DNA of 10,068 nucleotides from GW2011-AR15 sp964512765. GTDB lineage: Archaea; Nanobdellota; Nanobdellia; Woesearchaeales; GW2011-AR15. Below, one piece after another: positions 1-6,149 of this stretch. Numbering within the stretch: position 1 is the first letter of the stretch; each line of letters starts with the position of its first letter. The notes beneath the pieces were generated by a model that worked only from the letters and a program-made list of their open reading frames with translations, was not told the DNA's origin and ran no database searches. The stretch lies in assembly GCA_964512765.1 (NCBI GenBank), contig CAZEKF010000028.1, positions 1 through 10,068 on the forward strand, in the 5' to 3' direction. Both the position numbers and the translations under genes were made by a program.

Positions 1-2
1 AA

Positions 3-965
3 ATGGCGTGGAAAAACAAAAACGTGTTTGTAACTGGTGCAACAGGGCTATTAGGTAGTAATTTGACCAAAAAATTAATTGAAGAAGGTGCAAAAGTTAC
101 TATTTTATTAAGAGATTACTGGCAAGATTCCGAGTTAATCAAATCCGGTGACTTAAAAAAAGTTAACATTGTATCAGGAAAACTTGAAGATTATGAATTA
201 ATATTAAGAACTCTGAATGAGTATGAAATTGATGTTGTGTTTCATTTAGGAGCGCAAACAATTGTTCCAACTGCGCAAAGAAATCCTTTATCAACGTTTA
301 ATTCTAATATCAAAGGAACATGGAACTTGTTAGAAGCGTGCAGGCTTGTTAATACTGTAGAAAGTGTTGTTGTTGCATCTACTGATAAAGCGTACGGAAC
401 TCAAGAAACTTTACCTTATGATGAAGATATGGAATTAAAAGGCATATTTCCTTACGACGTGTCAAAAGTGTGCAGTGATTTAATTGCGCAAAGTTATTTT
501 AAAACATATGGTTTACCTGTTGCTATAACTCGGTGTGGTAATATCTATGGACCCGGTGATCTAAATTTTTCAAGAATAGTTCCTGGTGCCATAAAATCTG
601 GGTTGCTTAACAAAACATTAGAAATACGAAGCGATGGAAAATTTATAAGAGATTACATTTTTATGGATGATGTTGTGGAAGGTAACATGAAAATCGCTGA
701 AAACATTGAAAAAACTAAAGGTGAAGCATTTAATTTAAGCACTAACAACAGGTTGTCTGTTCTAGAAGTTGTTGACAAAGTTTCAAAAGTTATTGATAAA
801 AAAATTGAAGTAAAAATACTTGACAAAGCAAAAAATGAAATAAAGGACCAGTATTTGTCAAGTGAAAAAGCTAAAAAAATCTTGGGCTGGGAAGCAAAGC
901 ATAGTTTTGAAGAAGGTGTTAAAAAAACAATCGATTGGTACAAAGATTATTTTGAGGTGAATTAA
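3..965 (+). CDS. CDP-glucose 4,6-dehydratase-type NAD-dependent SDR
   Basis: This is an extended short-chain dehydrogenase that should convert a nucleotide glucose, probably CDP-glucose, into its 4-keto-6-deoxy form in the cytoplasm. The Rossmann NAD motif TGATGLLG lies at residues 11-18 and HLGAQ at 81-85. The active-site stretch STDKAYG at 126-132 carries Thr-Asp-Lys, as in CDP-glucose dehydratases, where dTDP-glucose and GDP-mannose dehydratases have Asp-Glu. Tyr151 and Lys155 form the YxxxK pair (YDVSK). RCGNIYGPGDLNFSR (177-191) is the usual substrate-side motif. At 320 aa it is slightly shorter than the roughly 350-aa bacterial enzymes but looks complete. The ATG is at base 3, so no upstream signal is visible. 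The CDP assignment leans on the RfbH/E1 gene at the end of the same operon. A GDP- or dTDP-sugar substrate is the alternative. Confidence 0.82.
   Translation: MAWKNKNVFVTGATGLLGSNLTKKLIEEGAKVTILLRDYWQDSELIKSGDLKKVNIVSGKLEDYELILRTLNEYEIDVVFHLGAQTIVPTAQRNPLSTFNSNIKGTWNLLEACRLVNTVESVVVASTDKAYGTQETLPYDEDMELKGIFPYDVSKVCSDLIAQSYFKTYGLPVAITRCGNIYGPGDLNFSRIVPGAIKSGLLNKTLEIRSDGKFIRDYIFMDDVVEGNMKIAENIEKTKGEAFNLSTNNRLSVLEVVDKVSKVIDKKIEVKILDKAKNEIKDQYLSSEKAKKILGWEAKHSFEEGVKKTIDWYKDYFEVN
954..960 (+). promoter_or_regulatory. Shine-Dalgarno site for the RmlC-like gene
   Basis: GAGGTGA sits seven bases before the ATG at 968 and overlaps the last codons of the dehydratase gene. It matches the 16S anti-SD and supports the chosen start. 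It is the only clear SD found in front of a gene start in this window; the other internal operon genes seem to rely on start/stop coupling. Confidence 0.65.
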
Positions 966-967
966 TA

Positions 968-1417
968 ATGATAGAGGGTGTTGAAGTTAAACAATTAAAA
1001 AAAATTCCTGATGAAAGAGGGGCTATTTTTCATATGTTAAGGTCTGATGATTCGTTGTTTGAAAAATTCGGTGAAATTTATTTCTCTAAAGTATATCCTG
1101 GTGTTATTAAAGGCTGGCACATACATTCTAAAATGACCTTAAACTATGCTGTTGTACAGGGTATGATTAAACTTGTTTTGTACGATGTAAGAAAAGGTTC
1201 AAAAACAAAAGGAGAGTTAATGGAACTATGTGTTGGCGATGACAATTATTGTCTTGTAAAAATACCACCTGGTGTTTGGAACGGGTTCAAAGGCATGGGA
1301 ACAAAAGAAGCTATTGTTGCAAACTGTGCAACACTTCCTCATGATCGTGATGAAATTTCTAGAAAAGATCCTTTTACAAAAGACATTCCTTATGATTGGA
1401 AATTGAAACATAAATGA
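968..1417 (+). CDS. RmlC-like cupin sugar epimerase (AscE-type candidate)
   Basis: A 149-aa cupin of the dTDP-4-dehydrorhamnose 3,5-epimerase (RmlC) superfamily. The family entry motif DERG is at residues 15-18, and KGWHIH (48-53) aligns with RGLHxQ, keeping the catalytic-base His as His51. IPPGVWNGF (99-107) aligns with the RmlC PEGFAHGF turn. Three positions differ from classic RmlC: the Lys after RGLHxQ is Asn59, the His of AHGF is Asn105, and the acid Tyr is replaced within ATLPH (121-125). The protein also stops about 30 residues early, at the end of the cupin core. In the pathway suggested by the neighbours it would epimerise C5 of a 4-keto sugar after 3-deoxygenation, the AscE role. 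This role is inferred. A catalytically different cupin is possible. Confidence 0.7.
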   Translation: MIEGVEVKQLKKIPDERGAIFHMLRSDDSLFEKFGEIYFSKVYPGVIKGWHIHSKMTLNYAVVQGMIKLVLYDVRKGSKTKGELMELCVGDDNYCLVKIPPGVWNGFKGMGTKEAIVANCATLPHDRDEISRKDPFTKDIPYDWKLKHK

Positions 1418-1421
1418 TACA

Positions 1422-2285
1422 ATGAAAGTCTTAGTTATTGGTGCTAATGGGCAGTTAGGTAGTGCTCTAATGGAAGTTCTTAAAACAGATTTTGGTGTTA
1501 TGGGAACGTATGTTATTGATGAACCTGAAGATATGATTCATTTGGATATAACTAATAACGATGAAGTTGACAGTGTTCTTGATGAAGTTAAACCAGACAT
1601 TGTTATTAACACAGCTGCATTGACTCATGTTGACAAGTGTGAAGATGAACAAGAACTTGCTAGTAAAATAAACACTCAAGGTAACACTAACTTGTTTGAA
1701 AAATGCAAAGAACATGGAGCAAAATTAATCTTTATTTCATCATATTATGTTTTTGACGGTGAAAAAGGTTGGTACAGTGAAGATGATGAAGTTAAGCCAT
1801 TAAATGTTTATTCTAAAACAAAAGTTGAGTCTGAAAAAATAACTTTTCAAGACCCTAATAATTTAATTATTAGAACATCAAAGATATATAGTTGGGGAAT
1901 AGATAATAGGAATTTTATTGCTAGAATGATTAACACATTAAAGCAAGGTAGCACTTTTGAAACAACAAATGACCAGTTTAACAATCCAATTAGTGCATAT
2001 GATTTAGCGTTCAGTATAAAACGATTGATTCAAGAAAACGCATCTGGTATTTACAACACAGGCGGACCAGATTATGTTAACAACCTTGATTTTGCAACCA
2101 TCACTGCTGATGTGTTTGATTTAGACAAATCTTTAATAATTGGGAAAACAACTGAAGAGTTTAATGCAAAAGCACTTAGACCTAAAAAATGCGCTTTAAA
2201 AATAGATAAACTTATACAAAAAATTAATTTCAAACCAAAAAGTGTTAAAGAAAATTTAGAAAAATGGAAAAATCAGAGCAGTTAA
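1422..2285 (+). CDS. RmlD-like NAD(P)H-dependent 4-keto sugar reductase (AscF-type candidate)
   Basis: A 287-aa SDR of the RmlD (dTDP-4-dehydrorhamnose reductase) type, the usual family length. It has the nucleotide-binding loop GANGQLG (7-13), NTAALTHVDKCE (63-74) and the RmlD-like block SSYYVFDG (106-113), in which the family's Thr-Asp pair is replaced by Ser107-Tyr108. The catalytic pair is Tyr130 and Lys134 (YSKTK). It is expected to reduce the C4 keto group in the last step before the activated sugar is used. It starts four bases after the stop of the epimerase gene, and its 3' end overlaps the RfbH/E1 gene by 22 bp, so all four genes are probably co-transcribed. By position it could play the AscF role in CDP-ascarylose synthesis. 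The true nucleotide carrier and product stereochemistry cannot be read from sequence. Confidence 0.78.
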   Translation: MKVLVIGANGQLGSALMEVLKTDFGVMGTYVIDEPEDMIHLDITNNDEVDSVLDEVKPDIVINTAALTHVDKCEDEQELASKINTQGNTNLFEKCKEHGAKLIFISSYYVFDGEKGWYSEDDEVKPLNVYSKTKVESEKITFQDPNNLIIRTSKIYSWGIDNRNFIARMINTLKQGSTFETTNDQFNNPISAYDLAFSIKRLIQENASGIYNTGGPDYVNNLDFATITADVFDLDKSLIIGKTTEEFNAKALRPKKCALKIDKLIQKINFKPKSVKENLEKWKNQSS

Positions 2286-3571
2286 AAAAAGAAATTCTTG
2301 AAAAAATTGAAGAGTATTTTGAGTTAGTTCATAGAAATAGAAAATTTGTTCCTGGTGAAACTAAGTTAAATTATGCAGGAAGAATTTTTGACGCTGAAGA
2401 AATGAAAGCAATGACAGATAGTTTGTTAGATTTCACATTAACTTATGGTAAAAATTGTGTTAAGTTTGAAAAAGAATTCGCTAAGTTTGTTGGTACAAAA
2501 TTTTCTGTATTAACAAATTCTGGGTCAAGCGCTAATTTACTAGCGGTTTCTTCTCTTAAATCATATAAATTAGAAAAACCTTTGAAAGATGGGGATGAAG
2601 TTATCACTCCTGCTTGTACTTTTCCTACGACTTTAAATCCAATTATACAAAATAATTTAACACCTGTGTTGTTAGACGTTGAACTTGGCACATATAACAT
2701 GGATCTTTCTTTATTGGATAAAGCACTGTCTGATAAAACAAGAGCTGTTATGATTCCGCACACATTAGGAAATCCTAATGACATGAACAAAATAATGGAC
2801 TTTGTTAAAAAACATGGTTTGTACTTGATAGAAGACACTTGCGACGCTCTTGATTCAAAATATGATGGTAAAAACATGGGGACTTTTGGTGATCTGGCCA
2901 CAGTAAGCTTTTTTCCAGCACATCACATGACAATGGGAGAAGGTGGAGCTATTCTAATTAATAATGCTTTGCTAAAAACAATTGTCAGGTCTATAAGAGA
3001 CTGGGGCAGGGCGTGCTGGTGCGATCCTGGGAAAAGTAATACTTGCAGACAAAGATTTGAATATGAGATATCCGGAAGAAAATATGATCATAAGTACATG
3101 TACGATCACATTGGGTATAATCTAAAACCTTTAGACATTCAAGCTGCAATGGGTTTAGTACAATTAGAAAAATTACCTGAATTCACAAGAAAAAGAAAAC
3201 AAAATTTTGCTAAATTGTACGAATTCTTTAAAGAATATGAAAAATGGTTTATATTGCCGAGGGCAGTTGACAAAGCAGATCCCCCTTGGTTTGCATTTGT
3301 ACTAACCGCTAAAGATAATGCTCCTTTTACAAAACAAGAATTAGTAAATCACCTTGAAGAACATAAAATTGAAACACGACCGTTATTCGCAGGTAACATA
3401 TTAGAACATCCTGGTTATAAAAACACAAAGTTTGAACACAGAATTGTTGGCGAAATTAAAAATTCTGATAAAATATTGAAAGATACGTTTTTCGTAGGAG
3501 TTTATCCAGGTATCGATGATAAAAGAATGAATTTCATGGTTAAAACATTTAATGAGTTTCTTAAGAAATAA
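2264..3571 (+). CDS. rfbH: CDP-4-dehydro-6-deoxyglucose 3-dehydrase (RfbH/E1, [2Fe-2S] and PMP-dependent)
   Basis: This enzyme of the DegT/aminotransferase fold removes the C3 hydroxyl of CDP-4-keto-6-deoxyglucose and so commits the pathway to 3,6-dideoxyhexoses. At 435 aa it matches the Yersinia E1 length of about 437. The E1-specific cluster motif C-X57-C-X1-C-X7-C is exact, at Cys193, Cys251, Cys253 and Cys261. The PLP-anchoring Lys of aminotransferases is replaced by His220 in FFPAHHMTMGEGG (217-229), the E1 hallmark. The same stretch is followed by RDWGRACWC (245-253) and YDHKYMYDHIGYNLK (274-288). The cluster cysteines argue against ColD, which lacks iron-sulfur. The start at 2264 reproduces Yersinia numbering and overlaps the reductase gene by 22 bp. 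Its partner reductase E3 (AscD/DdhD) is not in this window. Confidence 0.93.
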   Translation: MEKSEQLKKEILEKIEEYFELVHRNRKFVPGETKLNYAGRIFDAEEMKAMTDSLLDFTLTYGKNCVKFEKEFAKFVGTKFSVLTNSGSSANLLAVSSLKSYKLEKPLKDGDEVITPACTFPTTLNPIIQNNLTPVLLDVELGTYNMDLSLLDKALSDKTRAVMIPHTLGNPNDMNKIMDFVKKHGLYLIEDTCDALDSKYDGKNMGTFGDLATVSFFPAHHMTMGEGGAILINNALLKTIVRSIRDWGRACWCDPGKSNTCRQRFEYEISGRKYDHKYMYDHIGYNLKPLDIQAAMGLVQLEKLPEFTRKRKQNFAKLYEFFKEYEKWFILPRAVDKADPPWFAFVLTAKDNAPFTKQELVNHLEEHKIETRPLFAGNILEHPGYKNTKFEHRIVGEIKNSDKILKDTFFVGVYPGIDDKRMNFMVKTFNEFLKK

Positions 3572-4535
3572 TGTCTAAAATTGTTTTCATTCTATGATAA
3601 AATGTGTGTTCTTTTAATACTCGTTTGTAACCTGCTTCAATAATTTTGTTTCTTTCTTCTTCATTCTCTAAATAATATTCAATTTTTTTCTTAAGTTCTT
3701 TTACATCTTTGTAACATACAATTTCTTTGTCAAGCTTAAATAAATTAGGTAACTCTTCGTAATAATCACATAATTGAAAACTTTTTGTTGCTAAAATATC
3801 AAAAGTTCTAAGGTTAACACTTTCTTTTGAATGTGGATAATGAATATTCAAGTTAATTTTTGACGTGTTAAATATTTCGCACATTCTATTATTATCTCTA
3901 ATATTCTTATTCCCATGTAATTTTTCTTTCTGAACATTCAGTTCCTTTGTTTTATTCCAGTGATAGCCCCAAATAGAAGGATTGTATTCTTTAATTTTTC
4001 TTAATAGTTCTTGTCTGTTCTTTTGGTACGTACCAACAAAAGAAACATTATAGTTGTATTGCCTGTTTTCAACTGAAATAATCTCTCTATGGATATCTGG
4101 ATCAACTGCACAAGGTAAATAGTACGCGTTTTTCTGTCCTGTTTTTTTCAGTTTTCTAGCATAATAAGGGTCAAAAACAAAAAAATAATCATATTCATTT
4201 CGGTTTTGGATGTTGTTGAATGAATTTAGCTCACCAAACGGATCATCTAAACACCAGTTAATTGTTTTAATTCCTCTCTGAGAGATTTTCCTAATAATAC
4301 TCTGATTAATTGATTCACCTTTATTAACCAAAACAAAGTCAGGTTTTAAAGATAAAGCTTTCTTTAGTAATTGTTTGTTAAGAAAATTGTTTGTTAAATC
4401 AGTTCTGTGTAATTGAACTTGTCTGTAATTAAAGGTATGGACATTATAATTGTGCCTTTCAAGAGCTTTTATTACCTTGTACCCAAAAGAAGGTATTTGT
4501 GCGTTGTCGGATGTGATGAGGAGTGCTTTTTTCAT
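3561..4535 (-). CDS. CgeB-type glycosyltransferase (GT-B fold)
   Basis: A 324-aa cytoplasmic or membrane-associated glycosyltransferase of the spore-protein CgeB family. The N-terminal half holds alternating Rossmann-like segments (DFVLVNKGES at 66-75, INWCLDDPF at 92-100, YDYFFVFDP at 115-123). LPCAVDP (140-146) opens the second domain, followed by VSFVGTY (164-170). The C-terminal block NLRTFDILATKSFQLCDY (241-258) and the helix up to LKEHTFYHRM (307-316) are typical of CgeB proteins. Donor and acceptor are unknown. It lies 22 bp downstream of the methyltransferase on the same strand with no SD, so it is probably co-transcribed. Its last codons overlap the RfbH gene tail-to-tail by 11 bp. 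Confidence 0.75.
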   Translation of the reverse strand: MKKALLITSDNAQIPSFGYKVIKALERHNYNVHTFNYRQVQLHRTDLTNNFLNKQLLKKALSLKPDFVLVNKGESINQSIIRKISQRGIKTINWCLDDPFGELNSFNNIQNRNEYDYFFVFDPYYARKLKKTGQKNAYYLPCAVDPDIHREIISVENRQYNYNVSFVGTYQKNRQELLRKIKEYNPSIWGYHWNKTKELNVQKEKLHGNKNIRDNNRMCEIFNTSKINLNIHYPHSKESVNLRTFDILATKSFQLCDYYEELPNLFKLDKEIVCYKDVKELKKKIEYYLENEEERNKIIEAGYKRVLKEHTFYHRMKTILDIIS

Positions 4536-4557
4536 TTGGGTGGAATGTAACTTATTT

Positions 4558-5124
4558 TTATTTGATAACTCTCAAAACATAGGTTATTTCTTCTGTTATT
4601 TGTCCAAGAACATAACTCAAGTATTCCCTAAATCTAAATATGTTCGGGATAAATTTTCCAATTTTACTCGGTTTGCTTTTTACTGACAACAGCTTAAAAT
4701 TGTATGTTAAATCAATTTTGTGTGTTGTACCATTAAAATCTGTGAATATCAATGTTTTTTCTTTATTTTCACAAATTTTCTTAAAGGTGTTGAATTCAAA
4801 TCCTAATTTATGGTCCCAATTTGCTAGATGGACTGCGTTGTTGTAAAAGGGTACTTTAATAACAATAATTCCATTTCGCTTTGAAATTCTATATGCTTCA
4901 TTCAAAAAATTCATGAATTGAGATGTTGTAAAATGCTCTAAAATATGGCTACACAATATTTCTTGAACTGTACTGTCTTGAAGAGGATATGGAAAATTAG
5001 CAACATTAAATCTTTTGTCTGCATTATATAAAGGGTTCAAATCTACATTAAGCCAACCTTTTTTGTATTTTCTACCACAACCTAAGTTTAATTTGATTTT
5101 TTTTGATTTTGATTTTGTTTCCAT
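4558..5124 (-). CDS. class I SAM-dependent methyltransferase, glycan-locus type
   Basis: A 188-aa methyltransferase of the small predicted-SAM-methyltransferase group often found in polysaccharide loci. The SAM-binding motif I is LNLGCG (12-17), with an acidic strand-2 residue in NVDLNP (26-31) and the post-motif segment CSHILEHF (58-65). VPFYNNAVHLANWDHKLGF (91-109) is a histidine- and aromatic-rich stretch that may line the active site. There is no membrane segment. It heads a two-gene minus-strand operon with the CgeB-type glycosyltransferase and may methylate a sugar in the glycan. The substrate is inferred from context only. The N-terminus (METKSKSKK) is lysine-rich, and the conserved fold begins almost at once, which supports this start. 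Confidence 0.75.
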   Translation of the reverse strand: METKSKSKKIKLNLGCGRKYKKGWLNVDLNPLYNADKRFNVANFPYPLQDSTVQEILCSHILEHFTTSQFMNFLNEAYRISKRNGIIVIKVPFYNNAVHLANWDHKLGFEFNTFKKICENKEKTLIFTDFNGTTHKIDLTYNFKLLSVKSKPSKIGKFIPNIFRFREYLSYVLGQITEEITYVLRVIK

Positions 5125-5144
5125 TTTAAAATCACTAATGTTTA

Positions 5145-5183
5145 GATATTTTTCATCAGTTATTAAGTTTATGTGTATAAAAT
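5145..5183 (-). promoter_or_regulatory. candidate promoter for the methyltransferase/CgeB operon
   Basis: Two TATA-like elements precede the ATG at 5124 on the minus strand. ATTTTATA at 5183-5176 is centred about 55 bases upstream and would give a leader of roughly 30 bases. AAAAATATC at 5153-5145 is centred about 24 bases upstream and would give a leaderless transcript. Both are plausible in such AT-rich DNA and the choice cannot be made by eye. Confidence 0.4.
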
Positions 5184-5203
5184 ACTAACAGGGAATATTT
5201 TTA

Positions 5204-5220
5204 GGAAACATTTAAATTTA
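5204..5220 (+). promoter_or_regulatory. archaeal BRE/TATA promoter of the heptose-module operon
   Basis: A purine-rich stretch (GGAAACA, 5204-5210, BRE-like) precedes TTTAAATTTA (5211-5220). The box is centred about 26 bases before the ATG at 5241, which places the start of transcription at or next to the start codon. No SD lies between the box and the ATG, fitting a leaderless mRNA. No convincing bacterial -35/-10 pair stands out here. Confidence 0.6.
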
Positions 5221-5240
5221 TTCGAAAAAAACAAAGTAGT

Positions 5241-6149
5241 ATGAAAATTGTTGTTACTGGGGGCGCAGGTTTTATCGGAAGCAACGTTGCATTAGAACTT
5301 GAAAAACTCAAAAATGATGTTATTATTGCAGATTCTCTCTTCTCTGGTACATTAGATAATTTGAAAGAATTTAAAGGTGAATTTTTAAAGTTAGACACCT
5401 CCAACAAAAAAATAACAACCATTAAAGACATAGATGCTATATTTCACCAATCTGCTATTACTGATCCTCGTTTTGGGGATGATGATGAAACTTTAAAGAA
5501 AAACATTGACGGTTTTGAGAATGTTTTGAAATTAGCGAAAAATACAGGTGCTAAATTAATTTATGCGTCAACTGCAAATTTATATGGGAATGGGCCTCTT
5601 CCAATGAAAGAAGACCAAAAAAAAGAAATAATCAGTGCATATGGAAAATCCAAATTGATAATGGATGAAATTTCCAAGAAATATTTTGAAAAAATGCACA
5701 TTGTAGGATTAAGATATTTTAATGTGTTTGGACCGCGCGAAATGCACAAAGGTCGGCCTGCTTCTATGATTTTTCATCTATGGAAAAAAATGGTCTGCGG
5801 TGAAAAACCCAGATTATTTAAATATGGTGAGCAAAAACGAGACCATATTTATGTAAAAGATGTTGTTTATGCAAACCTTCTTGCTTTAGATGCTCCTTCT
5901 GGCATTTACAATGTTGGAACAGGACGAGCAACCAGCTTTAATGAAATTGTTCATTATTTGAATGAAATTTTAAACACAAATTATGAAATCGAATATTTTG
6001 ATAGTCCATATGATCCAAAAACATATCAAATGAACACCCAAGCCGACACAGAAAGAGCCAGTAAAAGTTTAAAATTTAAATCAAAGTTCGGAGTTAAAGA
6101 AGGTATCAAAGATTACGATATATTTTTAAGAAAATACTATAAAAAATGA
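5241..6149 (+). CDS. hldD: ADP-L-glycero-D-manno-heptose 6-epimerase (HldD)-type SDR
   Basis: A 302-aa extended SDR close in length to bacterial HldD (about 310 aa). The NAD(P) loop is VTGGAGFIGS (5-14). The active site is in place: Ser110/Thr111 in YASTANLYG, Tyr134 and Lys138 (YGKSK), and Lys170 in FGPREMHKG (163-171), which aligns with the second catalytic residue Lys178 of E. coli HldD. The HldD-like pattern continues with ASMIFHLWKKM (174-184), RDHIYVKDVVYANL (200-213) and SGIYNVGTGRATSF (220-233). Family knowledge says HldD inverts C6 of ADP-D,D-heptose to give ADP-L,D-heptose for heptosyltransferases. A GT9 gene overlaps it by 4 bp (ATGA), which supports that role. The upstream heptose genes (gmhA, hldE, gmhB) are not in the window, so another nucleotide heptose or hexose remains possible. 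Confidence 0.8.
   Translation: MKIVVTGGAGFIGSNVALELEKLKNDVIIADSLFSGTLDNLKEFKGEFLKLDTSNKKITTIKDIDAIFHQSAITDPRFGDDDETLKKNIDGFENVLKLAKNTGAKLIYASTANLYGNGPLPMKEDQKKEIISAYGKSKLIMDEISKKYFEKMHIVGLRYFNVFGPREMHKGRPASMIFHLWKKMVCGEKPRLFKYGEQKRDHIYVKDVVYANLLALDAPSGIYNVGTGRATSFNEIVHYLNEILNTNYEIEYFDSPYDPKTYQMNTQADTERASKSLKFKSKFGVKEGIKDYDIFLRKYYKK

Noticed and set aside
653..943. 96-codon open frame on the minus strand within the dehydratase gene
   Set aside because: It is a frame shadow of a strongly conserved SDR gene, its protein has no recognisable motif, and it lacks its own start signals.
2443..2901. 152-codon open frame on the minus strand within rfbH
   Set aside because: It lies opposite the most conserved part of E1 (before and around Cys193), has no family resemblance and no promoter; it is a shadow.
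3..3571. A dTDP-L-rhamnose (rmlBCD) operon as the reading of the first block
   Set aside because: No rmlA-type gene is present, the dehydratase has Asp-Lys rather than Asp-Glu, the epimerase lacks the usual catalytic Tyr, and E1 with its cluster cysteines commits the pathway to 3-deoxygenation.
2264..3571. ColD (GDP-colitose/perosamine-type) or an ordinary sugar aminotransferase instead of E1
   Set aside because: Aminotransferases keep the PLP lysine and ColD lacks the iron-sulfur cysteines; here His220 and the exact C-X57-C-X1-C-X7-C spacing define E1.
4450..4846. Two short plus-strand open frames opposite the CgeB-type and methyltransferase genes
   Set aside because: They are hydrophobic low-complexity translations of antisense AT-rich coding DNA, without RBS, and overlap genes with clear motifs.
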